From positions 269,258,344-269,322,343 of the forward strand of contig NC_066584.1 of assembly GCF_024323335.1 (NCBI RefSeq): a DNA stretch of 64,000 bases, written 5' to 3'. Below, in pieces: positions 1 to 12,100 of this stretch. Under the pieces are notes generated by a model. That model searched no databases and was not told the DNA's origin. It worked only from the letters and a program-made list of their open reading frames with translations. This DNA is from Lathyrus oleraceus (taxonomy: Eukaryota; Streptophyta; Magnoliopsida; Fabales; Fabaceae). The position numbers were made by a program, and so were the translations under genes. Each line of letters begins with the position of its first letter. Position 1 is the stretch's first letter.

Positions 1-315
1 ACTCGACTCGATCAGATAAATTTGATTGATGAGAAGAGACTTGCGGCTGTTTGTCATGGGCAGATATATCAGAAGCGCATGACCCGGGCATTTAACAAAA
101 AGGTCAAGGGACAGGTGTATCAAATTGGCAACTTGGTGATCAAGCGTGTCATCCTACCACAAAGTGATCCCAGGGGCAAATGGACTCCCACATACGAAGG
201 GCCATTTGTAGTTAAGAAAGTATTCTCTGGTGGAGCCATGATACTTGCTACAATGGATGGCGAAGATTTCCCGCATCCTGTAAACACGGACATAGTTAAA
301 AAATACTACGCATAG
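1..315 (+). CDS. C-terminal end of Ogre/Tat-type Ty3/gypsy pol (integrase tail), partial
   Basis: The frame is open from base 1 and ends with TAG at 313-315, so the upstream part lies outside the window. The visible ~104 residues look like the tail of a gypsy integrase: a basic segment (QKRMTRAFNKKVKGQVY), a GKWTPTYEGPFVVKKVF stretch typical of the post-core domain, and the ending NTDIVKKYYA, which is common in Ogre/Tat polyproteins. In the family this region helps integrase bind DNA. No stop or frameshift is visible here, so this copy may be fairly young. It is followed by a long 3' UTR and then the 3' LTR at 2966. Confidence 0.85.
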   Translation, partial: TRLDQINLIDEKRLAAVCHGQIYQKRMTRAFNKKVKGQVYQIGNLVIKRVILPQSDPRGKWTPTYEGPFVVKKVFSGGAMILATMDGEDFPHPVNTDIVKKYYA

Positions 316-1499
316 AAGAGACCCGCTAGGTCGACGTACCTAGGCAAAAGTAAGGGCATCCCGGCGAACCAAAAGGGTTCGGGCAAAAATTAGGGATAAA
401 CATATAAAGACGTACACCCGGCAAGTCGAAAACCTGAAAAGGCGGCTTGAGCAAAAAAGGGTATCCCGGTGGACTGAAAACCTGAAAAGGCAGTCCAGGC
501 AAAAATTAGGGATTAAAGCGTATGACTATGTCCCGTTCTCTGTCAGCTTCAACCAAGTTCAAGGGACTGAACAAGCCAATCACTTCTATCCGACAGTAGG
601 TGATGAGATGCTTGAAGACATAATGACAGTAGTGGAATTAAAATCGATAGGACTTTTCCTTCATAGCTTTTTCTCGGCAATTTCCTCTTACTAGGATTTC
701 TGTCTCCTTGTATTCAAATTGCCTGTTCATAGGCCCTCTTTCAAAATCGATACAATTTTATTTCCAAAAAGATGCTTTTATTTTACTTTCTCTGTTTTGT
801 TTGCGTAAACGTCCATTGATTTAATTTGAATTGATATATGCATTTGAATATGATCGATGTTTATCAAAAATACATACATAAAATAGCAATAGCAGTTACT
901 AAAAGACTTTAGGATCGAGGAGAAGGTTTAACCATGCGTTCCAATGAATCCGGTTGCTAATTCCTTTCCCCAACAAAAACCAGCTATTTCCCAGAAGAGG
1001 TCGGCATCACCAGACAGACTGGTCATCTTCCATCCCCAGCCAGGCTCTGTTGAGTGTGTCCATCGTCAGACAGAAATCAAGTATCCCCCAGCTAAGAAAG
1101 GATCATCAATACAAATATCTCCGACCAGAAGACTGAGATTTATTTCCCCAGTAGAGTCCCCTGGAAGAACGTTTCAGACGCATAATTCATTCATTACATC
1201 ATTTCACAGCATACGCATGCATACATTGTTCGTATTTATTTTCATAAGCATAAAACATCTCATGCATCATGACATGGCATGAAGCTAACTTTATTTTTCA
1301 GGTTAATTATCCTCCTGATACAGTCAAAACAAAGGTCCATTCAGACGGACATCTTTATCAATTACATTCAGGATTCAACTACATCTTTCAGATATACTCC
1401 ATGTCAACATTCATTCTGACATCCTCCTAACGATGGCATCTATAAGCCCATCCCAGACATTTATTGCAAATACAGCATATACAAATACTATCAGATATA

Positions 1500-2790
1500 G
1501 CCTAGCGTACGGTTCATTCTGATTCAGCTCAACATACAACTCATTCAACAACTCCAATACGGTCTGGCGTACGACCCAGTTGGACTTTCAAATCCTCAGA
1601 TGCTACCTAGCGTACGGTACATTTCTGAAGTGTAGTCTAGCGTACGATTACCCCCTTTTTATCATCAGATTCAGCCTAACGGACGACTCATTCTGCTCAG
1701 AGACGGCCTGGCGTACGACCCAGTTGGACCTTCAAATCCTCAGATGCTACCTAGCGTACGGTACATTTCTGAAGTGTAGTCTAGCGTACGATTACCCCCT
1801 TTTTATCATCAGATTCAGCCTAACGGACGGCTCATTCTGCTCAGAGACGGTCTGGCGTACGACCCAGTTGGACCTTCAAATCCTCAGATGCTACCTAGCG
1901 TACGGTACATTTCTGAAGTGTAGTCTAGCGTACGACTACCCCCTTTCATCATCAGATTCAGCCTAACGGACGGCTCATTCTGCTCAGAGACGGTCTGGCG
2001 TACGACCCAGTTGGACCTTCAAATCCTCAGATGCTACCTAGCGTACGGTACATTTCTGAAGTGTAGTCTAGCGTACGACTACCCCCTTTCATCATCAGAT
2101 TCTGCCTAACGGACGACTCATTCTGCTCAGAGACGGTCTGGCGTACGACCCAGTTGGACCTTCAAATCCTCAGATGCTACCTAGCGTACGGTACATTTCT
2201 GAAGTGTAGGCTAGCGTACGACTACCCCCTTCACAATCAGATTCAGCCTAACGGACGGCTCATTCTTCTACTCAGATACGATGTAGCGTACGATCCGGTC
2301 TGACCTTTATTTCATCAGATGCAGCCTAACGGACGGCTCATTCTGCTGCTCAGATGCTACCTAGCGTATGGTACATTCTGACATGGTCTAACATACGACT
2401 GCCCTTTCATCCTCAGATACAGCCTAGTGGACGGCTCATTCTGCAACTCAGATACGATCTAGCATTTGATCCGGTCTGATCTTCTATCCCCAGTGAAATC
2501 ACCCGCGTAATGGAGGACTCATTCAGTTACTCAGATACGACCTAGCGTACGATCCATTCTGATCTTTACCTCTCCAGATGCAGCCTAAGGAACGACTCAT
2601 TCTGCTATTCAGATATGATCTAGCGTATGATCCATTCTGATCCCTTATCCCCAGCGGTATATAACACACTCCGACTCCCCAACGAAGTCGACAGCCTAAT
2701 GGGCGACTCACTATACGGTCTAACGTACGACCCGGTATGACACCCATGTCTTCAGATATCGCCTAACGTACGACACAATCTGAAGCTCTC
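1500..2790 (+). repeat. Tandem array, ~144-bp unit built of CGTACG-containing sub-repeats
   Basis: The phrase cagatgctacctagcgtacg recurs at 1597, 1741, 1885, 2028 and 2171, giving a unit of 143-144 bp. The copies are close to identical until about 2240 and degenerate afterwards. Inside each unit the core CTAGCGTACG, or the variants CTGGCGTACG and CTAACGGACG, returns every 25-40 bases, so the long unit is a higher-order form of a shorter repeat. ORFs across the array are by-products of the repeat. Confidence 0.9.
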
Positions 2791-2954
2791 ATCATCAAAC
2801 TTCCTGGATGGTATCTTTAAGCCCATCTTCATCAAGACTAACCTTTGATTAACAAGAGCAAATTTTTGGGGCATTCTAGTGTTCAATAATCTTCCACCTC
2901 CAGACCACGAATGGCGTACACACCATTCTAACTCACTCAGTTCAAGAATATTGA

Positions 2955-2965
2955 ACAGGGGCAGC
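2955..2965 (+). other. Polypurine tract of the first Ogre-like element
   Basis: ACAGGGGCAGC lies directly before the TGTCATAC start of the LTR. This is the expected position for the primer of plus-strand DNA synthesis. Confidence 0.6.
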
Positions 2966-3104
2966 TGTCATACCCCAAAATTTGCCCGTTAATCTTCCAA
3001 GGCATTCTTCAAGGCACTCCAACTTATTCTGCAAGGCACTGACCTTAAAGGAACAAAAGCCCGGCTCACAACAGGCCCAATCCAGAAAATGGCCCAAACT
3101 GGCC

Positions 3105-3722
3105 TGCTCGCTAGGCGAGCAAATCCTTCGCCTAGCGAACCCTTCGCTACAACGCTCGCCTAGCGAAGCTTGCGAACATCAGAATTTTCGGGCTTCATTC
3201 TGAGCCCATTAGGTCACAACAAGAGCATTATAAATAGCCAAGCTTCAGTCACGAAAAAAGGGACAGAGGAAGACGGACGGAAACCCTGACATAGAAACCC
3301 TAGAGATCAACTTAGAGTATTCCGAATAAAGAAACCCTGAAGGCCGCTCATCCGCGCCGAAGCTACCGCCGCCCAACTCCATCTGATACCAAGAGCGATC
3401 AGTCCTTTCAACATCGCAGCTCAGCTGCAAACAGGTTTGCGCATCACTACTGTTTTATGCTTTTAATCGGTAATCTCTACATACATAAGACATCATGATT
3501 AAATTTTTGGATATGTAATTTGATTTCACATGTGAATTTAAGTATGCCTGAATATCTTGAATGTTTGTCCATGTTATTCCTGTAATTAAATGCCATAAAG
3601 TTCAGGGTTCCGGAGATCATGCTGCTATCAAATTCCAAACCCGTGGCCGCTCGCTAGCAAATCGCTAAGCGAGCCTGTAGCGAGCATTCGCTGAGCCTTC
3701 GCTAGGCGAAGCAGGAGCGAAT
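3105..3722. repeat. Two clusters of GCTAGGCG / CGCCTAGC palindromes in the LTR
   Basis: Cluster one (about 3105-3176) and cluster two (about 3645-3722) each hold several short inverted repeats such as GCTCGCTAGGCGAGC and CTTCGCTAGGCGAAG. They are the most GC-rich stretches in the LTR and flank the presumed start of transcription. Their function is unknown. Confidence 0.7.
3229..3237 (+). promoter_or_regulatory. TATA box of the LTR at 2966-4918
   Basis: TATAAATAG lies 264 bases into the LTR, a plausible place for the U3 promoter. No start site can be read from the sequence. Confidence 0.6.
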
Positions 3723-4918
3723 GAGACAGTGGCTGTTTTGTTTCTTTTCTGTTCTGCCTTATGTTTATCTAATCAAGATTCATTATAATTCTGCATTATT
3801 TGGCCTGACTTTATGACTGTTGTGTTGTGGTGCAATTTTCAATTGTACTTTATCTCGATGCTCTAACCCGTGTGCTGAATTGTGTAAAGGCTTACATATT
3901 CCCGAGGAAACGGCCGGCTAGGTATTCCACCTTATGTGTGGGATACCCTTATGGAGATGGATTCTGAATTACTTAATTTTAATGTGGAGATTCATCCTAA
4001 ATTACCTAGTTGATTTTAATGTATTGATTTCATCAATTGTAATGTGGACCTAATTACCTAATTGATTACGGCTATCTAATTAATTGTAAAACTTTGCCTT
4101 TAAATAAGTGATATTGGACCTCTCTTTGTTACCCTACGATATTACGGTATTATGGTCATGTCCCGCGAATATGGGGATACACTTAGCAAAGATCCTTCGG
4201 TTAAATCATCATAGTCCCTCGAATGTTGCCTTTGTCCCTCGATGACCCTTCGGTGTAGCCTACGGTTAAAGGATGATAGTCCCTTCGAATGCTAAGGTAT
4301 CCCTACAAATGTTGCCTTCAATGACCAATCGATGACCCTACGATGACCCTTTTACATCCAAAGGATAAAACTACTTACTTCTCAATAGTAAGGACAGTTT
4401 TACCCTCATAAGGATAGGAAATGCCCGTAAAGACCTTGGATAGGTATAACTCTTAATTGCTTATTCACAACTTAAAATATTTTTCACACCCCACACCTTT
4501 CAAAACATCTTTTAGAAAATCAGCACTTGGTATACATTCATACTAGAATCATTACCGAGTTATATTTTTCTAAACAACTTTCAAAACTAAACGAGATAAC
4601 CACTTTGTATACATTCATACAAGAATCATTACAAAGTTAAATTCTCTTTTCAAACATTTTTTAAGCACTTCACAAACACTTTTTCCAGACAAACATAAGT
4701 GATCAAGCAATTAAGAGCCCATGGATAACCATGGATACAAAGGGTGCTAACACCTTCCCTTTGTATAATGTACCTCCCGAACCCAAAATCTAATTAAGGT
4801 CTTTCCTGTTCTTTTCCACCTTTCCTTATTGGATAAAAGAAAAGTCGGTGGCGACTCTTACTATCCGCGACATTGCGATTAAAAGCAAAAACACAAAAAG
4901 TCAGTTCACCGTATGACA

Positions 4919-7209
4919 CACACCTTTGGATGTTGATTTTGTTCATTTTCATTGCCATGCCAATTGAGCTCTGTTGATTCCAATTTTTGCATGATGATTG
5001 TGTTTGACATGTTGTATGCACATAAAAAATTTCATGATTGTTTGATTCATTTCTGTTTTAATATGGAATTTTGATTCTTGATGTCCAATTGTGTGCTTTG
5101 TAATTGCCTTTGTCTTAACATGACCATTAGATGGATTTGCCTTAGGATTTGAGTTTGGTCCTTTTTAGGACATGTTCTTACTTGAATAAATATGCTTCAT
5201 GTTGAATATTGGTTGTTGTTTTGACTTTTTACTTTGTCTTTGACCCTAGCCTTGGTGCTAGTGGTTTGTACTCACCTTTTGAGTTTTGCATTTCAGGTTC
5301 AAGCTTCTAGTCCTAATGGTTTATGTTGATCTTATGGCTTGAGATGCCAATTCTTTGTCCACTAACCTTGTTGTGTGTAGGTTCCTTGAGCGTGGTGTAA
5401 TTCCTTGAATGCTTGCACATAGAGCATGACTTGTGTACATATAGAACCACTGTTGACTGTCTGTTTGATTTGTCTGAATGTGAATACTGATTTGTTTGAC
5501 TTTCTTACAGGTACTTTAGTTGCTTTAGCTCATTGCTTGAGTTGCTTTGCTTGTGGTTGGCATACCACCTAGGTAATCATCCTCTAACTTCATGTAGTCT
5601 GGAAGCCCTGTCGTTTCTGTTTGGCAGGCATTTGGCTGAAGTCCTCCTTAAGAGGCAATGTCTGTGATTGTTTACTTTTGTGCCATGTACTTTAAGTCCT
5701 CCTAAGTGAAGAGGCAATTGGCAGATAGAAGGGGCTAGTAGCCAGTCCCCTGCTAATCATTTGAGTCGTCCATTATGCTCGCACTACGTGCTGATGCTCT
5801 TGGACACGTCCCCCAGATCTTGTACAGTGTCAGTCAAGTGGAGCAGGGTCCCTCATTCTGGACCCCCACGTTTTCATTGATTCAAGCTCACCCAGGCCCG
5901 GGTTAAGAGCTATGAGGTCCAACCCTCATTACCTTTCATCTGCTCAGCCTGACGGTCAATGTCAGTGGTTAAGAGCCTCAGACACCTTTCCAGTGTTGGC
6001 TTGTTTGTCGAGGTTGATATGACCCCTTGACTAAAGCCCAGCCTTGTATGAGCCACTTGCGTGCATATAGTGTGTGATGATTGCTTTTGATGTTTATCTG
6101 CTTTTGCTTCTCATCTCCTTTCTGTAGGAGTCGTATGATCAACTTTCGAGGAAGTTGAACGTACGTAGAGATAGACTTGAGTTGACTCACTGCCTGTGTG
6201 AGTCTAACTCTTGTTAGAGACCTCAACCTAGGGTTATAATTTGCATGATGACTATTAGGCTCGATTCAGTCTCCCTTTTAGTCTGTTATTCCCTGGGTCT
6301 CTAGTTAGGAGAAGTTTCTCCCCTGTTAAGGGGAACTACGTCGCCCTGATCCTCATACCAGATGAGGTACGTAGGCAGGAGATCGTGCGAGATCTCTCCG
6401 GGCGCCCGTTTTCTTTCTTTCAACCTTTTTTTCTTTTTGTCTATGTTCTGCTTGACAGCTACTAGGCTCGAGTTCCAGACTCCCTTTTAGTTTGTCAATT
6501 TGCTTTGTACCTTTGGTGTTCGCTGGTTAGCGATTGTTTATTTGTTTGGAGCCGGATGTAAGACCATTGATTGGCTATCTGTTTCCTGTTTCTTTTGTGG
6601 AGTCTGATATAAGCCCAGCGATTGACATTCGGTTTCCTGTTTGTGTTTCTTTTGTTCGGAGTCGGACGTAAGGCCAGCCATTGGCAGTCTGTTTCCATTT
6701 TGCGAGTTTCTTTTGACGTCTCAGCGTCTTTGCGTGTGTTTTGTTTCGGCGTGCGTTAGCCGAACTATGGCAGCTCTGATTCTCATTCCAGATGAGATAC
6801 GTAGGCATAGGATGCGATATCCTAGCGAGCCCGTTCCCCATTTCCCCGAACTACGTTGACTCTGATGTTTGTTTTTGACAAACTACGTAGGCCCAGGATG
6901 CGACATCCTGCCGAGTCCGTTTCCGTCTTCTTCCATCTGTGTTTTATTCCAGTGTGTGTGCATTCTTTGAGCAGTTTTTCAGCAACCTTTTTCTATTCTT
7001 TTGAGCGTGGATCCCGTCGAGTACGGCGGACGTGAGGGGTGCTAATACCTTCCCTTTGCGTAACGTACTCCCGATCCTAGCAATCTCTGGTCGTAAGACC
7101 ATTTCCTTTCCAGGTTTACTTCGAGCGTTTCCTTTCCCTCCTTTGGGATAAATAACGCACGGTGGCGGCTCTGTGTTTTTTTCCGCCGGTTGTTTTTCGC
7201 GTTGCGACA
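4919..7209 (+). mobile_element. Right-hand part of a second Ogre-like LTR
   Basis: This segment shares landmarks in the same order with 25780-28564, the right half of the solo LTR at 22835. Shared landmarks are the cctccttaagaggcaatgt phrase (5643 and 26670), the TTAGGCTCGAG modules, three GAACTACG...TACGTAGGC modules and the end CGCGTTGCGACA (7209). The left half is missing because the first Ogre-like element begins inside it. No primer-binding site follows 7209, so this is a 3' or solo LTR, not a 5' LTR. Confidence 0.75.
6333..6920 (+). repeat. Three GAACTACG...TACGTAGGC hairpin modules in the LTR
   Basis: The copies are at 6333-6380, 6762-6830 and 6848-6920. The first holds the hairpin CCTCAT-accag-ATGAGG (6351-6367) and the second TCTCAT-tccag-ATGAGA. 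Copies two and three are followed by AGGATGCGA(C/T)ATCCT, itself an inverted repeat. The same modules occur in the solo LTR (27505-28270), and a single simpler copy in the third LTR family (13385-13435, 62042-62090). Confidence 0.75.
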
Positions 7210-9106
7210 ATATCGATGATTCAAATTCTTTGCGACACCTTTGTATCCTTTGTGATCGTTTTATCATTATAATCATCATATATATACATATACACTCATA
7301 TAATTTCATAATTTCATAATTGCATCATCATATTTAATTGATTTATTTGAGATTCTTATTCTCTGTTATGGCGGTACTTTATCCCCATACAAATTCGGTG
7401 TCTGTCCTCCCTCAATTGTAGTATGTCATCCCCTTAGGCAGAAAGACTTTAACCTTTCTCCTTTTCCCACTGAGTTGTTTCCTCGTGGATGATTATTACT
7501 TCAGCTTCCTCCTAGTTGATTATCTGGATGGAATTGCTCCCCTTGAGTTATATCCTCATTGGGTTGAGTCTTGATTGACCGTTTCTTTCTAGCTCTTGCC
7601 TAGATAGATGCTTTGAGTCTCCTAAGAGCTTATTACCCAGTAACTGGTCATATTCTTCTTAGTTTGCAGTTTGTTACTTCTTGCCCAATACACGACAAAA
7701 GTGTCCCTGTTTTTCCAGCAGTAAAGTCCCTAGTGGATTCGTTTTTCCTGATTCCTAAGTAGAGTCCCCAGTGGATTCGTTTTTCCTTGATATGTTCATC
7801 CTAACCGGTGACAGATATCTTTCTTTCCCCTGCATGAGTTTATCCTTGATATGTTCATCCCAACCGATGACAGATACTCTCATTTTTGGTATTCTACCCA
7901 GTAAAGAGGTAGTTGTAATCCCTATTTTGTTCCCCAGAGAGTTAATCCTTGATATGTTCATCTTAACCGATGACGGATTTCCTTCTCCTTATGGTATTCT
8001 ACCCAGTAACCGGTAGTTGTAAACCCTACTTTCTCCCGCAGAGTTTATCCTTGATATGTTCAGTTTAACTAGTGACGGATACTCTCTCTTGGTATTCTAT
8101 CCAGTAACTGATAGATGTAATTCCTATTTTTCTCCTCACAGAGTCTATCCTTGATATGTTCATCCTAACCAGTGATGGATTTTCTCTTTGATGGTATTCT
8201 ATCCAGCATTCGATAGATGTAATTCCTACTTTTTATTCAGTTGGTGTATCCTAGATATGTTCATCCTAACCGGTGACGGTATCCTCCTGACATTCCCAGG
8301 AAAATCTATCCTTGATATGTTCATCCTAACCGATGACGGATTTTCTTCCTTGTTGAGTTTATCCTTGATATGTTCATCCTAGAGGTTGACGGATACTCTC
8401 ACCTTTGGTCTTCTACCCAATAACTGGTAGTTGTAAATCCTATTGTTCTACAGTTTTCCCCAGCAAGGCTATTCTTACCCAGTAGCCGGTAATGAATACT
8501 CCCTCCTGGTGGTTCCCAGTGAGTCATCCTTGATATGTTCATCCTAACCGGTGGCGGGTGTCCTCTCTTTCAGATCTTTATTATCTCCTTACCCAGTAAC
8601 AGGTAGTGGATAATAAATTTCTGCTCCTCCTGAATTGAAGTTATCTTCCCTAGTCAAGTTGAGCGTGCATCTCCTTAGTGAAATCGCTTTTCCTGCATGA
8701 TCCAAGTACTTCAGTGTTATCCTGATCTACTCGTATCCCCTGCAGATGTTTTGTTTCCCTGGATGAGTCTTTCCATTTTGTATGGAATTCCTCTAGTCCC
8801 CCAGCAGTTCTAATTCGTAACCTGGCCTACACATAACTCCTTTCCCCATTAGAGTCTATGTCTCCCCAGTGAGTTTTCCTTATGGAATGCATTATGCTCC
8901 TGCAGATTTTCGGTCTCTCTAATTTCTTTTCCTTTGTGGCAATATTTCCCCACAGAGAATTAACTTTTACATTCATATCATATGCATCATGGGGTCTCTT
9001 AGGGACCAAAATTTGTTTCTATGTTGTTATTTAATCCCATTCTACTGAGTCGAGCCGAAAATTTTAACCTTCACCTTCTATTAGAATGTCCTTAAATAGG
9101 GGAAGC
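7210..9106 (+). mobile_element. 3' UTR of a third large gypsy-type element, ending in a polypurine tract
   Basis: There is no coding sequence. The stretch is mostly T-rich sequence with a tandem array (7785-8560) and ends with ATAGGGGAAGC (9096-9106) directly before the TGTAAG start of the LTR at 9107. By position it corresponds to the 3' UTR of the first element. Its pol is not in the window; the left side abuts the end of another LTR at 7209, which probably inserted here. Confidence 0.6.
7785..8560 (+). repeat. Degenerate tandem array around CCTTGATATGTTCATCCTAAC
   Basis: The phrase cttgatatgttcatcctaac, with small changes, occurs near 7786, 7845, 7948, 8048, 8150, 8253, 8310, 8362 and 8528. 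Spacing is either near 100 bases or near 55 bases. The longer units also carry a variant of ctacccagtaaccggtag. The ORFs on both strands here only reflect the repeat. Confidence 0.8.
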
Positions 9107-12100
9107 TGTAAGACCCCAATTTTTACCCTAAGATCCCTCATGCAATTTCATCATATGCATTAGCATTGGGATCATACCTTGGCATCCTCCTTACCCCTCT
9201 TTCATTGGGATTTTGGGAGAGATCACCAAGCACCATGTGATTGTATCATACTTGTATTTTATCATTTTACTAACCAAAATACCAAAAATATGTCTTTGTA
9301 TTTGCCTAACTCTTTTGTAGGTAGGGCATGATCACCATTGATCTATCAAGTTCATATCTAGGGTTTGAGACCCTCATGACAAAGAGCACAACCATGAGTT
9401 GATCTAAGAATGGTTATGAGCATCATATATGAGTTCCATTGATCTCTACATGTCATATTGATTAAGTCTTCTTCAAGAGTTTGAGGGTGATTTCCCTTGG
9501 AAACCCTAGTTTGACTGGGTATCTTGAGTAACTTCTTCAACAAGATATCTCACCAATTGATCAAATTTTTCAAGGGACACTTCAAAATTCATCATCTTAT
9601 GCATATATGATCTACCATGAGCCAATAAAGCCAAGAGAATTGAAGGTTATCAAGTTGGTTGATGGTGGTTGGCCAGATGAATTCATCTGATCAAAACTGG
9701 GTCTCCCTAGACCCTATCTCCTACAATTTTCACCATATGAATAATTCTAAGAGACAAGTTACTCTAAATGAAATTCCAAACAACTTTCATCTTAAGACCT
9801 AGAGCTAGTTTTGCTTTGAAAATCATCTTCTATGTTGAAACATTATAGGTTATTTTGTTTAAACCCTAATTTAAAAGTCAACTTCCCAAGGCCATTACTT
9901 GCTCAATTTTTATGAGATGAAAGATTTCCAAGCTGCAAAATCAAATTCAAGATGTCTACTTCAACTTTGATGTTTGGAGTGGAAGCAAATTCAACTTTTA
10001 TGAGCATGTGATATGAGGATACATTATAGGTCATTTTTGACCTATACCATTGAACAAGTGATTTTTCCAAACTTCAAAAATGCATAACTCTATCATTCTA
10101 AATCCAAATGACATGAAATTGGTGACCATTTTGAAGGTCTTTGAAAGGGATACAACTTTAATGAATACACTTTTTTCATTTGAAGCTCACATAAAAAGTT
10201 AAGTAAGGTGGAATATTGAGATATATGACTTTACACTTAGGAAAAATTTCAACATGTTGAAATTTCCAAACTTCACCTCAAAATTCACCATGATCCAAGC
10301 TCCAAATGAAAAAGTGTTCTACATCAAACTTGTTCCCCTTGATCCAAGCTTTCCAAAGAACCCAAGTTCATGCATTTTGGATGAGGTTTGCTAGGGTTGC
10401 GCATGGCTTTAACAGAGCTGCATCATTGGAGGAAATCAAATGTACAAACTTCATTTCACATTGCGTTGTCAATCAAGCTTCATTCAGACTTCAACATGAT
10501 TGATTTTGGACCTTAATTCATTGCCTCATGGGCCTGTACATGCCCATGCACTCGTGCCATTCACATTGCTAAATTTGGACAAAATTTCAAGTGTGCAAAT
10601 ATTGGTCCCTCATGCTATAAATACATGACCTCTGTGCTCAATTCAAGGAGACCTTGCGCGCCAGCTTTGCCCCCCAATTTAAACCCTCTCATTCTAAAGG
10701 AAAACCTGAGATTTTTCAATTTGAAAATTGAGTTTGAATCTCAACTATTGGAGATTCAATAACTCCAGGATCCAAAGCCTTGCACCCTTGCTAATCACTT
10801 CCTGCAAGCTTCTCAAGTGTGATCAAATCGTGTTTGAAGCAAGCAACATCAAGTTCTGCACAACATTGAAGGTAATTTTCAGAAAACTTCATCTCTTCGA
10901 TTCTCACTCAATTCTCATCAATTCTCTTGGATCTTTGGTTGTCTGAAGTCCTACCAATGTAGGAAAGAAGATTGAGTTGCTTAGAGGTCAAATCGAAGCA
11001 ACTCAGTTGACACACCTTAAAATTCAACTCCTCATATCTTTCTATATATGTGGAGTTAGTTAAAATTGAGGTGATATTCGTGATCTACACCATTTTATCT
11101 TTCAGATCATGTCCTCCTTTTCATTGATGTTATGGTGATGAAAGAACCAGTCTGACCAGGGTCATCGGAGAAGATGACCGGCCTTTGGCTCCGGCGATGA
11201 GCTGGAAGTGTTCTGAGCCATTGGATGGATTTAAAATGTTTTAATCAGGGACGTTGCTTGTAATGACCAAGTGTGTGGCGCGCTGACTAGCGTGTACCAT
11301 GGAACACGTGTTTCTCACCACTTGATCTGCCACCTCAATTAATGAGGCATATCAAGTGGGCCATATTTTTTGATATTTTCTAATTTTTCTTTTATTCCTT
11401 TTATTTTCATTAATTCATATTAATTTTAATATTGATCCAAAAAATATGAGAGTTTCACCAAAAAAATTCAAATAATTTTCTCTTTCATATTTCAAATTAA
11501 AATATTTTTTGGATCATTATTAATATTTTTCATGATTTAATTGATTTTGTGATTGTTTTTAATTGTTTAAAAATACTTTTAAGTCTTTAAAAATTCTGAA
11601 ATTTTTTCTCCAAGGTTCTTTGACCTTGTTTGACCTATGATAAATCTCATGGCCATTTCTTTGGTGTTTTGATGAGCTTTTAGGAATTTGAAAAAACATA
11701 TTTAATTTAAATGTATTATTTTAGTATTTTTAATTTGAATAAATGCCAATTAATTGTGTTGACCTATTGTGATAAATTGTATAAGTTTGACTCTTGTTGT
11801 TGGGCCTTGGTCAAGGTTGATTTGACTTTGTCAAGTTAATATCATTGGATTTAGGGGATTGATGGAATGTACATTCCTTCTCCTGAAATGAATGGATGAT
11901 ATTAATTTGGTAAAAGTCCTCTTTTGACCAATTTGAGTTTTGATCCATTCCCCTCCCTCTTCATCTCATTCTCATTCTTTATGCATTCATCTCATTTGGC
12001 CTAAGGATAGTTGATTGTAAAATCAACATAAATATGGATGAGATTAGGCCACCTCTTTTGCATATACTTTTTGTGTTTGGTATGTTTCATGAGCATAGTC

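Larger units (their letters stand above)
316..2965 (+). mobile_element. 3' untranslated region of the first Ogre-like element
   Basis: There are 2.65 kb without a convincing ORF between the end of pol and the LTR. The first 200 bases hold two related segments ending in a gaaaacctgaaaagg motif (about 430-450 and 477-495). Most of 1560-2790 is a tandem array (separate entry). The region ends in a purine-rich tract just before the LTR. Long, repeat-bearing 3' UTRs between pol and the LTR are a known property of Ogre elements. Confidence 0.75.
2966..4918 (+). mobile_element. 3' LTR of the first Ogre-like element (1953 bp)
   Basis: The LTR begins TGTCATAC at 2966 and ends GTATGACA at 4911-4918, a perfect 8-bp terminal inverted repeat. 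It follows a polypurine tract, contains a TATA box at 3229 and has the conserved 3' block (GGGTGCTAACACCTTCCCT near 4741, GGTGGCGACTC near 4850) seen in the other large LTRs here. Two clusters of GCTAGGCG-type palindromes lie at about 3105-3176 and 3645-3722. The sequence after 4918 resembles the inside of another LTR, so this element seems nested in it. The left LTR is outside the window, so the target duplication cannot be checked. Confidence 0.85.

Noticed and set aside
1580..1966. 128-codon ORF with repeated protein segments
   Set aside because: It lies fully in the ~144-bp array; the frame is open only because the unit length is divisible by 3 there.
4919..4923. CACAC as target duplication of the first Ogre-like element
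   Set aside because: The left flank is outside the window, so it cannot be tested.
7755..8382. Overlapping ORFs on both strands with LDMFILT repeats
   Set aside because: They follow the tandem array in an LTR-proximal UTR and have no family resemblance.
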